Below, piece after piece: positions 24,099 through 33,780 of a stretch of DNA of 64,000 nt. Below the pieces are notes generated by a model that saw nothing but the letters and a program-made list of their open reading frames with translations, made no database searches and was not told the origin of the DNA. Made by a program: the position numbers and the translations under genes. The stretch comes from Treponema sp. UBA4267 (GTDB lineage: Bacteria > Spirochaetota > Spirochaetia > Treponematales > Treponemataceae). How positions within the stretch are numbered: the stretch's first letter is position 1; each line of letters starts with the position of its first letter. Location of the stretch: contig DGWD01000031.1 in assembly GCA_002395155.1 (NCBI GenBank), positions 25,115 to 89,114 of the forward strand. The letters run 5' to 3'.

Positions 24099-25208
24099 TC
24101 ATTTATTGGAATTTTTATAAATTTTTACAATTTTTCCGGCAATAAAAGTTGCATTACTTTGACTGATAGGACAATTCGTTAGAACAATTACAGAAAGTTT
24201 ATCATCCAAAAAATAGGTATCATAAGAATTAAATACATTAGTAGTTCCAGCATGAAATATTGAATCATCACGTCTATATATTCCAAAACCATATGATTCT
24301 GTATTCAACATCTTTTTTAAGGACTTTTTACTTACAACTTTTCCATCAAAAAACTGATTATTCCATTTGAATAAATCAACAACACTTGAGTTTATATCAC
24401 CACAACCAAAAGAAAGTTCACTTGGAATGCTGTAATAACGATTTCTGTAATCATAGCCTCTTGCCTGAGTATCCTGAAAGTTGATATTAGAAAAAGTCAT
24501 TCCACAAGGCTTAAAAATATTCTCTTTTATATAATCATAGTAAGATTTACCCGTTATTTTTTCCAAAATCTTAGCCAAAAGATAATAATTTGTATTACTG
24601 TAAAAATAAGTACTATCGGGTTCTGCAATTAAAGGTGCCTGATAAAAATAATCCAAAACAATATTTTCAACCAAAGGTTTACAGGCCAACTGATTTTTTT
24701 CTATATGGCGATAAACCTCTGTTGGAAAAAAGTCATCCGCTGCATTTATATGGTCACCCAAACCAGACCTCATATTTAACAACATTTCAATTGTTATTTG
24801 ATCGCCATAAACATAGTCCGGAAAAAATTTAGAAAGCTTATCATTTAATTTGAGTTTTCTTTTTTGAACCAACTGCATTATTGCCGCAGCAGTTATTTGT
24901 TTTGTGATTGAACCAACTTCAAAAGTTGTATTAAGAGTGATGGGGGAAAACTGATCTGCATTTTTATCGCAGGGACCATAGCCTTTTGCAAAAACAATTT
25001 TATCTGCAATTCCTACAAGAACGGCACCCTGGAATTTGTTTGCATTCAAGTACAAATCAACCTGGTCTGCCTCCTCGCTGTATTTTTCATCTACAATAAA
25101 TTCGTCAGACCATTTTTTATCTTTGATTGAGTTACAGGAGTTTAGGAATATAGCAAAAAGAAGAACACCTGCCCCGAAAAGAGACTGTTTTCTAAAAATG
25201 CAATTCAT
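24099..25208 (-). CDS. Serine beta-lactamase-like hydrolase, lipoprotein
   Basis: The signal peptide ends FLNSC (Cys25), giving an anchored periplasmic or surface protein. All three motifs of class C/penicillin-binding-protein-like serine hydrolases are present: SxxK at Ser100-Lys103 (GSITKQ), YSN at 203-205 and HAG at 319-321. The family includes esterases, D-amino-acid peptidases and PBP4*-type proteins, and most members are not antibiotic resistance enzymes. It lies 23 bases after purO and upstream of the ABC operon, in the same direction, which fits an envelope function. Confidence 0.85.
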   Translation of the reverse strand: MNCIFRKQSLFGAGVLLFAIFLNSCNSIKDKKWSDEFIVDEKYSEEADQVDLYLNANKFQGAVLVGIADKIVFAKGYGPCDKNADQFSPITLNTTFEVGSITKQITAAAIMQLVQKRKLKLNDKLSKFFPDYVYGDQITIEMLLNMRSGLGDHINAADDFFPTEVYRHIEKNQLACKPLVENIVLDYFYQAPLIAEPDSTYFYSNTNYYLLAKILEKITGKSYYDYIKENIFKPCGMTFSNINFQDTQARGYDYRNRYYSIPSELSFGCGDINSSVVDLFKWNNQFFDGKVVSKKSLKKMLNTESYGFGIYRRDDSIFHAGTTNVFNSYDTYFLDDKLSVIVLTNCPISQSNATFIAGKIVKIYKNSNK

Positions 25209-25230
25209 CTACTCCTAAACCCCCAAAGAT

Positions 25231-25950
25231 TTATTTGTTTTTATTTAAGATTCTTGTTTCCCATTTTCCAGATTCAATATCGATAAATCTTACAAATAAA
25301 GAAACCTTATTTTCTTCGTTCAATGAAGTCCAGATTTGATTTGTAAAGTCATCAATTGAACCAGAAATCTTTACTTTAACAGGTTCGCCTTCAAAACTTG
25401 GAAGAGGATTTCCATCACCCATATAAGTATGAATATAGTGACCTTCGCCATTCTGAGGGTTATCGTAAGTGTAAGTAAAACGAAGTGTATTATCACCATT
25501 TCCACAATCACTCTTTAAAATTGATAAAGAATAATCATATCCATTTTCGAAGTTCAAAAGTGATGAAATACGAGGAGTGTAATTTGGAGCATCGTGTTCA
25601 TATTTACGACTACGCAATGACTGCTCAAATGTCAAACCTTTTTCCAGTCCTTCATAAATTGTATCTGTCTGATCACCATTAGTTACAATTGTCTTTTTTC
25701 CAAGAACACGAACTGCAGCATAAATTATCAAACTTGGATCTCCAGCGATCAAACTTGGATCAAAAGCCTGTGTTCTAATTCCATCTCCATCTTCAACAAA
25801 AACACGGTTACGGCTTCCAGCAGAACGACCCATAGTCCAATATGCTGCAACAGCCTTTTTTCCATCTTCAGACTTACCAACAATAATTCCACGTCCTGGA
25901 TAAGTAGTAGAACTCAATTCTGATTTTATATCTGCAATTTTCATTTTCAA
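25231..25950 (-). CDS. purO: IMP cyclohydrolase (PurO-like)
   Basis: The sequence YPGRGIIVGKSEDGKKAVAA continues with YWTMGRSAGSRNRVF and GDPSLIIYAAVR. This is the core of the stand-alone IMP cyclohydrolase family (COG3363), which closes the purine ring of formyl-AICAR. It supplies the activity missing from the short PurH at 17031-18206. Length (239) is normal. It is first of a two-gene run with the serine hydrolase. AAGGAAAT precedes the start. Confidence 0.85.
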   Translation of the reverse strand: MKMKIADIKSELSSTTYPGRGIIVGKSEDGKKAVAAYWTMGRSAGSRNRVFVEDGDGIRTQAFDPSLIAGDPSLIIYAAVRVLGKKTIVTNGDQTDTIYEGLEKGLTFEQSLRSRKYEHDAPNYTPRISSLLNFENGYDYSLSILKSDCGNGDNTLRFTYTYDNPQNGEGHYIHTYMGDGNPLPSFEGEPVKVKISGSIDDFTNQIWTSLNEENKVSLFVRFIDIESGKWETRILNKNK

Positions 25951-25970
25951 TTTCCTTCTATAAATAATGA

Positions 25971-26870
25971 TTATCTTTTAGATTCAACTTCATCATGCTG
26001 TTTTTCAAGAATTTCCATAACAGCATCTACAGTTTTCTGTTTTGGATCAGGCTCGTCGGCTGGAATTTTTGCCAAAACATCATTTCGGAATTTTTTACAT
26101 TCAATAACTTCGTGAGCAGTAAGAGTAACCTTTCCTGGCTCAAGAATATCAGACAACATATCATCTGGATTGTCAGGATTAATACGTAAACAATTTCCAT
26201 TTATTGAAACTAAAAGCATTTCATCAAAAAGACGAAGATAAGAATCCATTTCTCGCAAACCTCTTTTTGTTTCAGGTTTACCAGGACGATATCTGGTTCC
26301 ACTTGGGAATACAAGAACAATCTGTCCACGCTTCTTACATCCATCCATAGCACGCATAGCAGCAAAATTTATTTTACGAGCTTTCTGTTCTTCTGCCTGT
26401 TTTTCTTCTTCTGAAATTGACTTTCCTTCAACAGCAACAAGACTTCTTGTTGGGTAAATTACGACACGAGTAAAACCTTCTGTAAAAGCACGTACAGCAG
26501 GATTAGCTTCATTCAGTTTCATTCCAGCAACAGCAACAATTCTTGAGGCAAAATCATCTGCCCAAGGCTGACCAACTTTCTGAAGCAAATATATAATTGC
26601 TGGCAAATCAAGATTTGTATAATGTTCCATAAGAATCAAACCTGATTTTCCACTATTCACAACATCTTCATAAAATTTTTTGAAATGTTCGAGATTTCCC
26701 AACCCTGAATCAGCAGAAAAAGTTTCATCAAGAAGCTTCATCATATACTTTCTAGTCTGCATATTTGCTTCTTCATAAACTTTTGTCTCATCGATTTTGG
26801 CAGCAGCATGTGAATATTTGAGCATTTCTGCTAAAACATCCCCATACTTTTCTCTTAACATGTAACCCAT
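25971..26870 (-). CDS. Glycerol-3-phosphate/1-acylglycerol-phosphate acyltransferase
   Basis: The catalytic motif HX4D is present at His83-Asp88 (EHYTNLD), followed by the phosphate-binding FPSGTRYRPGK segment, the pattern of glycerolipid acyltransferases (PlsB/PlsC superfamily). The protein has 299 residues and no clear membrane helix apart from a hydrophobic stretch around 76-95. It would add acyl groups to glycerol-3-phosphate or lyso-phosphatidate at the inner membrane. Which step is not resolvable. It lies 20 bases before purO in the same direction. Confidence 0.82.
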   Translation of the reverse strand: MGYMLREKYGDVLAEMLKYSHAAAKIDETKVYEEANMQTRKYMMKLLDETFSADSGLGNLEHFKKFYEDVVNSGKSGLILMEHYTNLDLPAIIYLLQKVGQPWADDFASRIVAVAGMKLNEANPAVRAFTEGFTRVVIYPTRSLVAVEGKSISEEEKQAEEQKARKINFAAMRAMDGCKKRGQIVLVFPSGTRYRPGKPETKRGLREMDSYLRLFDEMLLVSINGNCLRINPDNPDDMLSDILEPGKVTLTAHEVIECKKFRNDVLAKIPADEPDPKQKTVDAVMEILEKQHDEVESKR

Positions 26871-26978
26871 TATTTTTCCCTTTTTCTAAAAAATATTTTA
26901 TCTATTATAATTAATTTTCCTTCTTTTGTACACGTAAACAAACTGCCAAACCAATTTCTAGATTCTATATTCCCCCTG

Positions 26979-29081
26979 CTAACAGCTAAAATTACCGCGG
27001 CTAAAAACAGGCATACAGTCGAGTGGAGCATCCACCTCCACTTCCTGTCCGCCTTCGTATTCCTTCTTAGAAGAAAGTTCTATCCATTTTTCGCCTGAGC
27101 TTAGAACCGGCAGATAAACAAGTCGTTTTCTGGCTCCGGCTTCCATCACAGGACAAACCATCAGTTTTGGTCCAAACATATACTGATCTTCAATTTCCCA
27201 CGATAAATCATCATCACTAAAATCGTACATCAATGGACGCATTACAGGAGCACCTTTTTCATGAGCAGTTTTCATCTGTTCTTTGATATATGGTTTCAGA
27301 CTTGCACGCAGTTTCAGATATTTTTCCAGAATCATGTATACTTCATCACCAAAAGCCCAGACTTCATTATCCTGTCCACTTTCCATCTGCTTAATCTGAT
27401 AGCCTCGTACCTCGTGATATGCTTTTTCAGGCTTATGGAATGGAGGTCGCTCCCCGTGTAAACGCATAACCGGACAGAAGCAGCCCCACTGGAACCAGCG
27501 AACCAGAAGTTCCTTAAACTCTTCAGATTTTATATCACCTCCGAGGAAGCCTCCAATATCAGTTGTCCACCACGGAATGCCTGCAATCGCCATACTTAAA
27601 CCGGCCTGCACCTGATTACGGAAGGAACGGAAATCTGAATGCACATCTCCACTCCAGACAACAGCCCCGTACTTTTGACTTCCAGCCCAGGCACATCGAA
27701 CAAGGCTCAAAGGCAAATCAACGCCTTCATCTTTAAGTCCGTCATAAAATCCTTTTGCATAGTAATAAGGATAAATATTTGAACATTCCATTGCAGGTCC
27801 AAGATGATATTTGTAATGTTCAAATTCATACAGACCATATTCAGGTTCTGCTTCATCCAGCCAGAAAAGCTGAATGCCTTTTTTAAAGTAATTTTCCTTA
27901 CATTTTTCCCAAACGTACTTTCTTGTTTCTGGATTTGTTGTATCAAAGAAGACAGTATTTCCCATCCAGTCCATGTTAAAGCCATCTTTTTTATCAAAGC
28001 TGATTAAGAGCCCCTGACTTGCCATTTCTTCAAAATTTTCAGAACGTTCGTCTATAGTTGGCCATACACTCACCATCAACTTAACATTCATTTCTGAAAG
28101 TTCCTTGACCATCTTGTCAGGATCAGGCCAGTCTTCTGCATCAAACTTAAAGTCCCCCTGGCAAGACCAGTGGAAAAAGTCTATTACAATTACATCCAGA
28201 GGAAGTCCACGCTTGCGGTATTCCTTTGCAACCTGAATAACCTCCTCCTGATTTCTGTAACGCAACTTACACTGCCAGAATCCCATTGCAAAGTCTGGCA
28301 TCATTGGAGTGCGGCCTGCAACTGCGGTGTAATTTTCTTCAATTTCAGCAGGACTACCACAAGTTACCCAGTAATCTATTTTTTGAGTTTCTTCCGCCAC
28401 CCAGCTAGTTCCATTAGTTGCAAAAGAGGCAGTTCCAATTGCAGGGTTATTCCACAAAAATCCATATCCTCTGGAAGAAATAATAAATGGTACAGAGGCC
28501 TGAGAATTTTTCTGTGATAATTCCCAAACACCACCTTTTTTATCAAGATGAGAATCCTGATACTGTCCCATACCAAAGATTTTTTCATCATCATAAGCTT
28601 CAAAACGAACTGTGGCTTTATTATTAAATTTTCCAGGATTTGCTTTTAATTCACGACCTGCATTATTTGTTGGAACACAGAAACGGTCTATTCTCCAGCG
28701 GTTTCTCCACTGTTCTTCAAATAAAAGTTCCTCTTTTCCGTTTTCAATTTTCCAGAAACTAATCCAGTTTTCATAATTTACTTTAACAAGCATTCTTCCA
28801 TTTTTTAAACATGCAGTCTGTCCGCTTGTCTTTTCAATCTGATTTGTTTCACTGTCAAAATGTTTTGCCCAAGGGTAAGTTGTATCAACATTCTCAATCT
28901 TAATTTCTGCAGAAGGCAATTTTGATATTTGACCGGCGGAATCCTCCAATGCCCAGTCATTCTTATCCATAAAGCGGTCTTTTGTCATTCGAACACGTAC
29001 AGAATCTTTTCCCCACGCTTCAATCCAAACAGTTCCAAATCCATCTTCAATAATTAATTTCTTTCCATCAGTTTTCAACAT
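26979..29081 (-). CDS. Glycoside hydrolase family 31, cytoplasmic alpha-xylosidase-like
   Basis: The (beta/alpha)8 domain of GH31 is clear: LPLDVIVIDFFHWSCQGDF, then WPDPDKMVKEL, the nucleophile region FWLDEAEPE (Asp near residue 409 from this start) and IPWWTTDIGGFLGGD. The WLDxxEPE variant resembles GH31 alpha-xylosidases, but alpha-glucosidase cannot be excluded. There is no signal peptide, so it acts in the cytoplasm on imported oligosaccharides, probably from the ABC system. The ATG at 29081 is chosen because a strong promoter lies directly upstream; the longer frame to 29117 overlaps that promoter. There is no ribosome-binding site, so a leaderless message is predicted. Confidence 0.88.
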   Translation of the reverse strand: MLKTDGKKLIIEDGFGTVWIEAWGKDSVRVRMTKDRFMDKNDWALEDSAGQISKLPSAEIKIENVDTTYPWAKHFDSETNQIEKTSGQTACLKNGRMLVKVNYENWISFWKIENGKEELLFEEQWRNRWRIDRFCVPTNNAGRELKANPGKFNNKATVRFEAYDDEKIFGMGQYQDSHLDKKGGVWELSQKNSQASVPFIISSRGYGFLWNNPAIGTASFATNGTSWVAEETQKIDYWVTCGSPAEIEENYTAVAGRTPMMPDFAMGFWQCKLRYRNQEEVIQVAKEYRKRGLPLDVIVIDFFHWSCQGDFKFDAEDWPDPDKMVKELSEMNVKLMVSVWPTIDERSENFEEMASQGLLISFDKKDGFNMDWMGNTVFFDTTNPETRKYVWEKCKENYFKKGIQLFWLDEAEPEYGLYEFEHYKYHLGPAMECSNIYPYYYAKGFYDGLKDEGVDLPLSLVRCAWAGSQKYGAVVWSGDVHSDFRSFRNQVQAGLSMAIAGIPWWTTDIGGFLGGDIKSEEFKELLVRWFQWGCFCPVMRLHGERPPFHKPEKAYHEVRGYQIKQMESGQDNEVWAFGDEVYMILEKYLKLRASLKPYIKEQMKTAHEKGAPVMRPLMYDFSDDDLSWEIEDQYMFGPKLMVCPVMEAGARKRLVYLPVLSSGEKWIELSSKKEYEGGQEVEVDAPLDCMPVFSRGNFSC

Positions 29082-29088
29082 AGAAAAA

Positions 29089-29117
29089 ATAGTAAAAGTG
29101 ATTGTCAGGACTGTCAA
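29089..29117 (-). promoter_or_regulatory. GH31 promoter, near-consensus and abutting the ATG
   Basis: Minus strand TTGACA (29117-29112), 17-base spacer, TACTAT (29094-29089), then seven bases to ATG at 29081. The start site would fall at the start codon. Confidence 0.75.
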
Positions 29118-29244
29118 CGTTTATTATTTGACCTATAAACTCAGATTTTTATAAAGATTATGAAAAAAGATGACGATAATAAGAATGGGAAGTTTTAAAG
29201 AATTTTAAAACCTCTCCCAAAATCATCATGTACAGGTATTGCAT

Positions 29245-30072
29245 ATGAAGAAAACGTTTATAAGCATTTTTATAATTTCTCTTTTATCTATAACTCTTTT
29301 AAGTTGTAATTTCCAGTTTAGTGGAAGTTCTATGCTGACAAAACCTGATGTTGAAGCATCAAGAAATCATATTACAATATCTATACCCCTACAAAGTGCA
29401 GATACTTCTTACATAAACCTTTATAGAAAAGTACCAAATGATGAAACAATTGTTAGTCTAGGAATCATTTATCCTTCGGCATTGAATTCAACTGCAAATG
29501 CCTATATTTATACAGACTATCTTATTACAAAAGATACAACCTATCTTTATCAAGCAAGATATAAGGAATCTGACGGTTACTACATCACAGAATGGTCGAA
29601 CGAAATTACAGCAGTCGATGGCTACTCAATCAACGATTCTATTACTTATAATAAAGGATCTGCTTTCTTTGTTTATGATGAAGACGAATATTCCCTCAAA
29701 ATCATTGGTACTATTAGCGCCCCTACATCAATTGCCGATTTTGAAGATAACTACAAACCAATGCTTATTGTAAATACTAGTACAGAAAGTCAGCTTTTTG
29801 AACTTGCTTCCATTGCTGATTCAACCACAATTCCTCTTAAAAACTATTTGCCATTAAATTTCTTGGACACCCCTATTACTATAGTAGGAATTACAGCTGG
29901 AAAACAAGAATATGTAGATCCAGAAGCTTCAGAACCAGTTACAAAATACATCTATTGGATTGAACCTACAGAAATGACTATCCGTGGATATAGTGACAAG
30001 ACATTTGTAATTCCTTCTACAGATACAGCGGCCGGTTTTGACTATTCACACAATATCAATAATATTAACTAA
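29245..30072 (+). CDS. Lipoprotein of unknown function
   Basis: MKKTFISIFIISLLSITLLS plus Cys21 is a clear lipoprotein signal. The mature part is rich in Thr, Ser, Tyr and beta-strand patterns. Residues 35-110 (EASRNHITISIPLQSADTSY and INLYRK) look like a fibronectin-III-like beta sandwich. No catalytic motif is seen. It is divergent from GH31 and followed after 72 bases by the THUMP methyltransferase gene. The sequence is AT-rich with the same codon style as its neighbours. Confidence 0.65.
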   Translation: MKKTFISIFIISLLSITLLSCNFQFSGSSMLTKPDVEASRNHITISIPLQSADTSYINLYRKVPNDETIVSLGIIYPSALNSTANAYIYTDYLITKDTTYLYQARYKESDGYYITEWSNEITAVDGYSINDSITYNKGSAFFVYDEDEYSLKIIGTISAPTSIADFEDNYKPMLIVNTSTESQLFELASIADSTTIPLKNYLPLNFLDTPITIVGITAGKQEYVDPEASEPVTKYIYWIEPTEMTIRGYSDKTFVIPSTDTAAGFDYSHNINNIN

Positions 30073-30144
30073 TTAAAATTTTCTCCATCCTCGAATTTTA
30101 TTCTGACAATTGAACAAATTTTGAGAAAATGTTAATTTAAAAAT

Positions 30145-31305
30145 ATGAATACACTAGTCGCATTATGTGCAGTAGGTGCCGAAAAAATCCTAGGCAATGA
30201 AATTAAACATTTAGGTTACAAATTAATAAGCAATGCCCCTGGAAGAGTTTCTTTTTCTGGTGATGATGCCGCACTCTACCGTACAAACCTTTGTCTCAGA
30301 ACTGCAGACCGTGTCTACCTGCAATTAGGCCAATACAATGCTACAAATTTTGATGATTTATATGATGGGGCCTACTCTATTAATTGGCAGGACTTCTTAA
30401 AAAAGGACTCAAAAATTGTTGTCGATAAAGTCCGCACATACAAAAGTAAATTAAATTCTGAACACTCTATTCAAGGTATGGTTCACAAAGCAATTTATTC
30501 AAAACTAGGTGATATATGGCACATGTCTTCCCTTCCAGAAACAGGCGAAGAAAGTGATGTACGAATCTACCTTGATAATGACCAGGTTTTAATTCTTCTT
30601 GATTTATCTGGTCTTCCTTTACACAAAAGAGGCTACCGCATTGATGGTGGAATTGCTCCTATGCGTGAGACAACCGCCTCTGTTCTTTTACAAGAGATGA
30701 TGTGGAGACGTAAAACTCCTTTACACGATCCATTCTGCGGTTCTGGAACAATTGAAATTGAAGCAACACTTTACGCTTTCAATGTAGCACCGGGCTTTGG
30801 CAGAAGATTTGCCTTAGAAAACCTTCCAATTTACAACGAGAAACTTGCCCAGGAAATCCGCCAGAAAGAAGCTGAACAAATTCGTACCGATGTAGAAGTA
30901 AGAATCACCGGTTCAGATATTGATGAAAAAGCTGTAAACCGTGCCAAACAAAATGCGGAATACGCCTGTGTCATGGCTGGACGTGCTCTTAAATCAATTG
31001 GCATAAGTAAACATATTCAAAGACCAGATTTTATTCAGTCAGATTTTAAAGACCTTTCAGCACCATACGAAACAGGCCTTCTCCTCTGTAATCCACCTTA
31101 TGGCGAAAGACTAGAGGATAAAGAAAGTGCAAAAGAACTCTATAAAGACATGAACAGCCTTTGGAATGATTTTCCAAATTGGGATTTAGGAGTAATTACT
31201 TCAAACGAAGACTTCCAGACCTGCTTTAATCATAAGACAGGGGCAGTAAAAAAACTTAGAGCTGGAAACTTAAATACTGCATTTTACATTTACAGGAGAA
31301 GCTAA
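30145..31305 (+). CDS. THUMP-domain RNA methyltransferase (RlmL/YpsC-like)
   Basis: The N-terminal ferredoxin-like and THUMP domains (residues 1-150; VALCAVGAEKILGNEIKHLG, then DLYDGAYSINW) precede a Rossmann methyltransferase with DPFCGSGTIEIEATLYAFNV and the catalytic NPPYGERL. This is the architecture of 23S rRNA guanine-N2 methyltransferases. Length of 386 fits the YpsC/RlmL-N form. The stop overlaps the start of the next gene (TAATG), so the TetR-type regulator is translationally coupled. Confidence 0.9.
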   Translation: MNTLVALCAVGAEKILGNEIKHLGYKLISNAPGRVSFSGDDAALYRTNLCLRTADRVYLQLGQYNATNFDDLYDGAYSINWQDFLKKDSKIVVDKVRTYKSKLNSEHSIQGMVHKAIYSKLGDIWHMSSLPETGEESDVRIYLDNDQVLILLDLSGLPLHKRGYRIDGGIAPMRETTASVLLQEMMWRRKTPLHDPFCGSGTIEIEATLYAFNVAPGFGRRFALENLPIYNEKLAQEIRQKEAEQIRTDVEVRITGSDIDEKAVNRAKQNAEYACVMAGRALKSIGISKHIQRPDFIQSDFKDLSAPYETGLLLCNPPYGERLEDKESAKELYKDMNSLWNDFPNWDLGVITSNEDFQTCFNHKTGAVKKLRAGNLNTAFYIYRRS

Positions 31306-31901
31306 TGGCGATTGTAGTTGAACACGACAAACGAAAACATGAAATCCTCCAAAAATCCTTAGATGTATTTATTGATGAAGGTTATGAAGATGCAACCTTC
31401 CAAAAAATAGCTGATCGTTGTGGAATTACCAGAACAACGCTTTATATATATTTTAAAAATAAGCACGAAATATTTTTAGGAAGCATTAAAGAATTACTTT
31501 CTGAACTAGAAGAGTCTCTTATCATAATCATTAAAAATAAGGACAAAAATTCAGAAGAAACTTTAAGAGAAATCTTAATGTGCATTACAGATGCCCTTGA
31601 AAACAACAAAAAACTTTTTAGCGTCCTTTTAAATTATCTTATACAATTAAAAAAATCTGGTGTAGATACAAACGAAAGGGTACGCCGTAGAGTTGTAAAA
31701 CTTCGTCACGTTTTGAGCACAGTTCTAATTCAAGGTATTCAAAATAAAGAATTCCGCGAAATAAACGTAAAAGACACAAATGAATTGCTATACAGCCTGC
31801 TTGAAGCTTCAATTTTCAGAATTGCAGTCCTTAATCAAGATAATATTTCTGAAATTCGAAGTGCTTTAAATACAGCTGTTGATTCAATTATTGCTCACTA
31901 A
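31305..31901 (+). CDS. TetR/AcrR family transcriptional regulator
   Basis: Residues 9-57 form the TetR helix-turn-helix: EILQKSLDVFIDEGYEDATF, then IADRCGITRTTLYIYFKNKH. The C-terminal 140 residues are helical, as expected for the ligand-binding and dimer domain. It overlaps the upstream methyltransferase by one base. It could control the following GH5 operon or the lipoprotein upstream; no palindromic operator was recognised. Confidence 0.9.
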   Translation: MAIVVEHDKRKHEILQKSLDVFIDEGYEDATFQKIADRCGITRTTLYIYFKNKHEIFLGSIKELLSELEESLIIIIKNKDKNSEETLREILMCITDALENNKKLFSVLLNYLIQLKKSGVDTNERVRRRVVKLRHVLSTVLIQGIQNKEFREINVKDTNELLYSLLEASIFRIAVLNQDNISEIRSALNTAVDSIIAH

Positions 31902-31951
31902 TTTTTCAAGTATTAACATATAAAAACATAATTACACCTCTTATTTTACAA

Positions 31952-31960
31952 TGCTATAAT
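31952..31960 (+). promoter_or_regulatory. Extended -10 promoter of the GH5 operon
   Basis: TGCTATAAT is a perfect extended -10 element ending seven bases before the ATG at 31968, with no ribosome-binding site between. A leaderless message is predicted. No -35 box is convincing. Confidence 0.6.
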
Positions 31961-31967
31961 TTCTAGT

Positions 31968-33083
31968 ATGAAACTTACAAAATGTATTATTCCCGCTATA
32001 GCTTTAACACTACTTTTAACTTCATGTGGAAATTCAAAAAATTCAGACTCAGTTAAATTTACTAAACAACTTGGAATTGGATATAACTGGGGTAATACAA
32101 TGGACTCTTGGGGAACAGGCCAATTAGAAACCGGCTGGGGTGCACCTGTTTCTACAAAAGAAATGTTTGAAGATCTTAAAAACAGGGGAATTAATACAAT
32201 CCGTCTTCCAGTTGCCTGGTCCTTCAGAATGAATGACAACAATAAAATCTATCCACCTCTTGAAGGTCGCGTAAATGAAATTGTTGATATGGCACTTGAT
32301 AGTGGAATGTACGTAATTCTTAATATCCACTGGGATGGAGGATGGATTAACGACAAATCTTATGGTTTCACAAAAAAATACAGCCAGTGCATGAAAAAAT
32401 ACACCGATATTTGGACTCAAATTTGTGAACGATACAAGGATTATGACCAGCATCTAATTTTCGAATCACTTAATGAAGAAGGCTGTTTCGATAATGTTTG
32501 GAACCGTTATGCTGGAGATTCCCAAGAAAAAAAAGAAGCCGCATTCGGTTTGCTAAATAAAATTAACCAGACCTTTGTAGATATAGTCAGAGCTTCTGGA
32601 GGCAATAACAAGAACCGCTATCTTTTAATTGCAGGTTACGCAACTGACATAGACATGACATGCCAGCCAGAATTTAAGATGCCAAAAGATCCTAAAAAAC
32701 ACTGCATGATTTCTGTACACTACTACACACCAGCAACCTTCGCTATTTTGACAGAAGATGCAAGCTGGGGCAAAAATCAAACTACCTGGGGAAGTGCAAA
32801 TGACATTTCTCTTTTACAAACAAATATGATAAAGATGAAGGACAACTTTTCTGATAAAGGTTATGGTGTAATAATTGGAGAATACGGCTGTCCTGTTTTA
32901 AACAAAGAACCAGAAAGTGTTCGAAAATATCTTACAGAAGTTGCAACACGTGCTTATGATTTAGGATTTTGTCCTATTCTTTGGGGTGCTGCAACAGATA
33001 TTTATAACCGTCGGGAGTTACGCTTTGATGACCCTGCCATAGGAGAAATGTATATGGCACTCTCAAAAAAAGCGAGACAATAA
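31968..33083 (+). CDS. GH5 endoglucanase lipoprotein
   Basis: The signal peptide ends LLTSC (Cys20). The family-5 glycanase barrel shows GIGYNWGNTMD, NTIRLPVAW, the acid/base Glu170 in FESLNEE, HYYTP and the nucleophile Glu305 in IIGEYG. GH5 enzymes cleave beta-1,4 glucans or related hemicelluloses; the GYNWGNT start is typical of subfamily 4, which includes xyloglucanases. As a lipoprotein it would act in the periplasm or on the cell surface. The lipoprotein gene 31 bases downstream is probably in the same operon. Confidence 0.9.
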   Translation: MKLTKCIIPAIALTLLLTSCGNSKNSDSVKFTKQLGIGYNWGNTMDSWGTGQLETGWGAPVSTKEMFEDLKNRGINTIRLPVAWSFRMNDNNKIYPPLEGRVNEIVDMALDSGMYVILNIHWDGGWINDKSYGFTKKYSQCMKKYTDIWTQICERYKDYDQHLIFESLNEEGCFDNVWNRYAGDSQEKKEAAFGLLNKINQTFVDIVRASGGNNKNRYLLIAGYATDIDMTCQPEFKMPKDPKKHCMISVHYYTPATFAILTEDASWGKNQTTWGSANDISLLQTNMIKMKDNFSDKGYGVIIGEYGCPVLNKEPESVRKYLTEVATRAYDLGFCPILWGAATDIYNRRELRFDDPAIGEMYMALSKKARQ

Positions 33084-33114
33084 ATTAGTATAATTTTCAT
33101 TTAGGAGGAATAAA

Positions 33115-33780
33115 ATGAAAAAAATTGCATTAACTTTAGCTGCTACAGCTTTAGTATTTGTTTCTATGTCTTGTTCAAAGAAAGCAAAGACAGAAGAAGT
33201 TCCAGCTGATTTCGCTATGTTCCAGGAAGAAGAAGATTCTGGTGCAAAATGGGAAGCTACTGGTGAAAAAGTTACTGGTAACTCATGCAACACACTCGCT
33301 GCTGATACAGGAGTTGGTGTAACAATCGTTGTTGACAAAGACATTTCAAAAGGTGGAACAGAAGTTCTTGGTGCTGATGTAGAAGTAGTTGAATACCTCG
33401 GTGAAAAATGTCTTAAAGTTTCTGCTAACTACAACCCAGAAATTCGTGTTGCTTTCGTATTCGACAAGCCAATCACACTTGAAGCATTCTCTAAGATTAA
33501 GTTTGACGTAGCTGCAGGTTCAGATGATGGAAACGGTGGTTTCGGTGTTTACAACTGTGGTATCATGTATGCAGACGGACGTCCAGAAGGTGGAGAATTC
33601 CCATTAGCATTCTTCGGAACAGACTGTTCATCAACACAGTTCCTCGGTGGAGAATGGGATCTCGTAACAGAAGGACAGTGGGGTTCTTCAGTTGATAAGA
33701 CTCGCCAGGTTCAGGCTATCCAGTTCTGGTCAGGAATCAAAGGACCACTCTTCATCAAGAATCTTGGTTTAGTAAAATAA
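33115..33780 (+). CDS. Lipoprotein, possible carbohydrate-binding partner of GH5
   Basis: MKKIALTLAATALVFVSMSC gives a lipobox with Cys20. The mature protein of about 200 residues is predicted to be a beta sandwich: alternating strands such as CLKVSANYNPEIRVAFVFD, and DFDVAAGS-like turns with aromatic residues (VQAIQFWSGIKGPLFIKNL). That end resembles carbohydrate-binding lectin-like folds. GGAGG precedes the start, and the codon use is cleaner than in neighbours (many CTC, TTC, AAG), which suggests high expression. It follows the GH5 gene by 31 bases. Function is inferred from context only. Confidence 0.65.
   Translation: MKKIALTLAATALVFVSMSCSKKAKTEEVPADFAMFQEEEDSGAKWEATGEKVTGNSCNTLAADTGVGVTIVVDKDISKGGTEVLGADVEVVEYLGEKCLKVSANYNPEIRVAFVFDKPITLEAFSKIKFDVAAGSDDGNGGFGVYNCGIMYADGRPEGGEFPLAFFGTDCSSTQFLGGEWDLVTEGQWGSSVDKTRQVQAIQFWSGIKGPLFIKNLGLVK

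Noticed and set aside
24099..25208. Antibiotic-resistance beta-lactamase
   Set aside because: Motifs fit the wide serine-hydrolase family; the context (envelope lipoprotein near sugar uptake) and lack of class-specific features give no basis for a resistance call.
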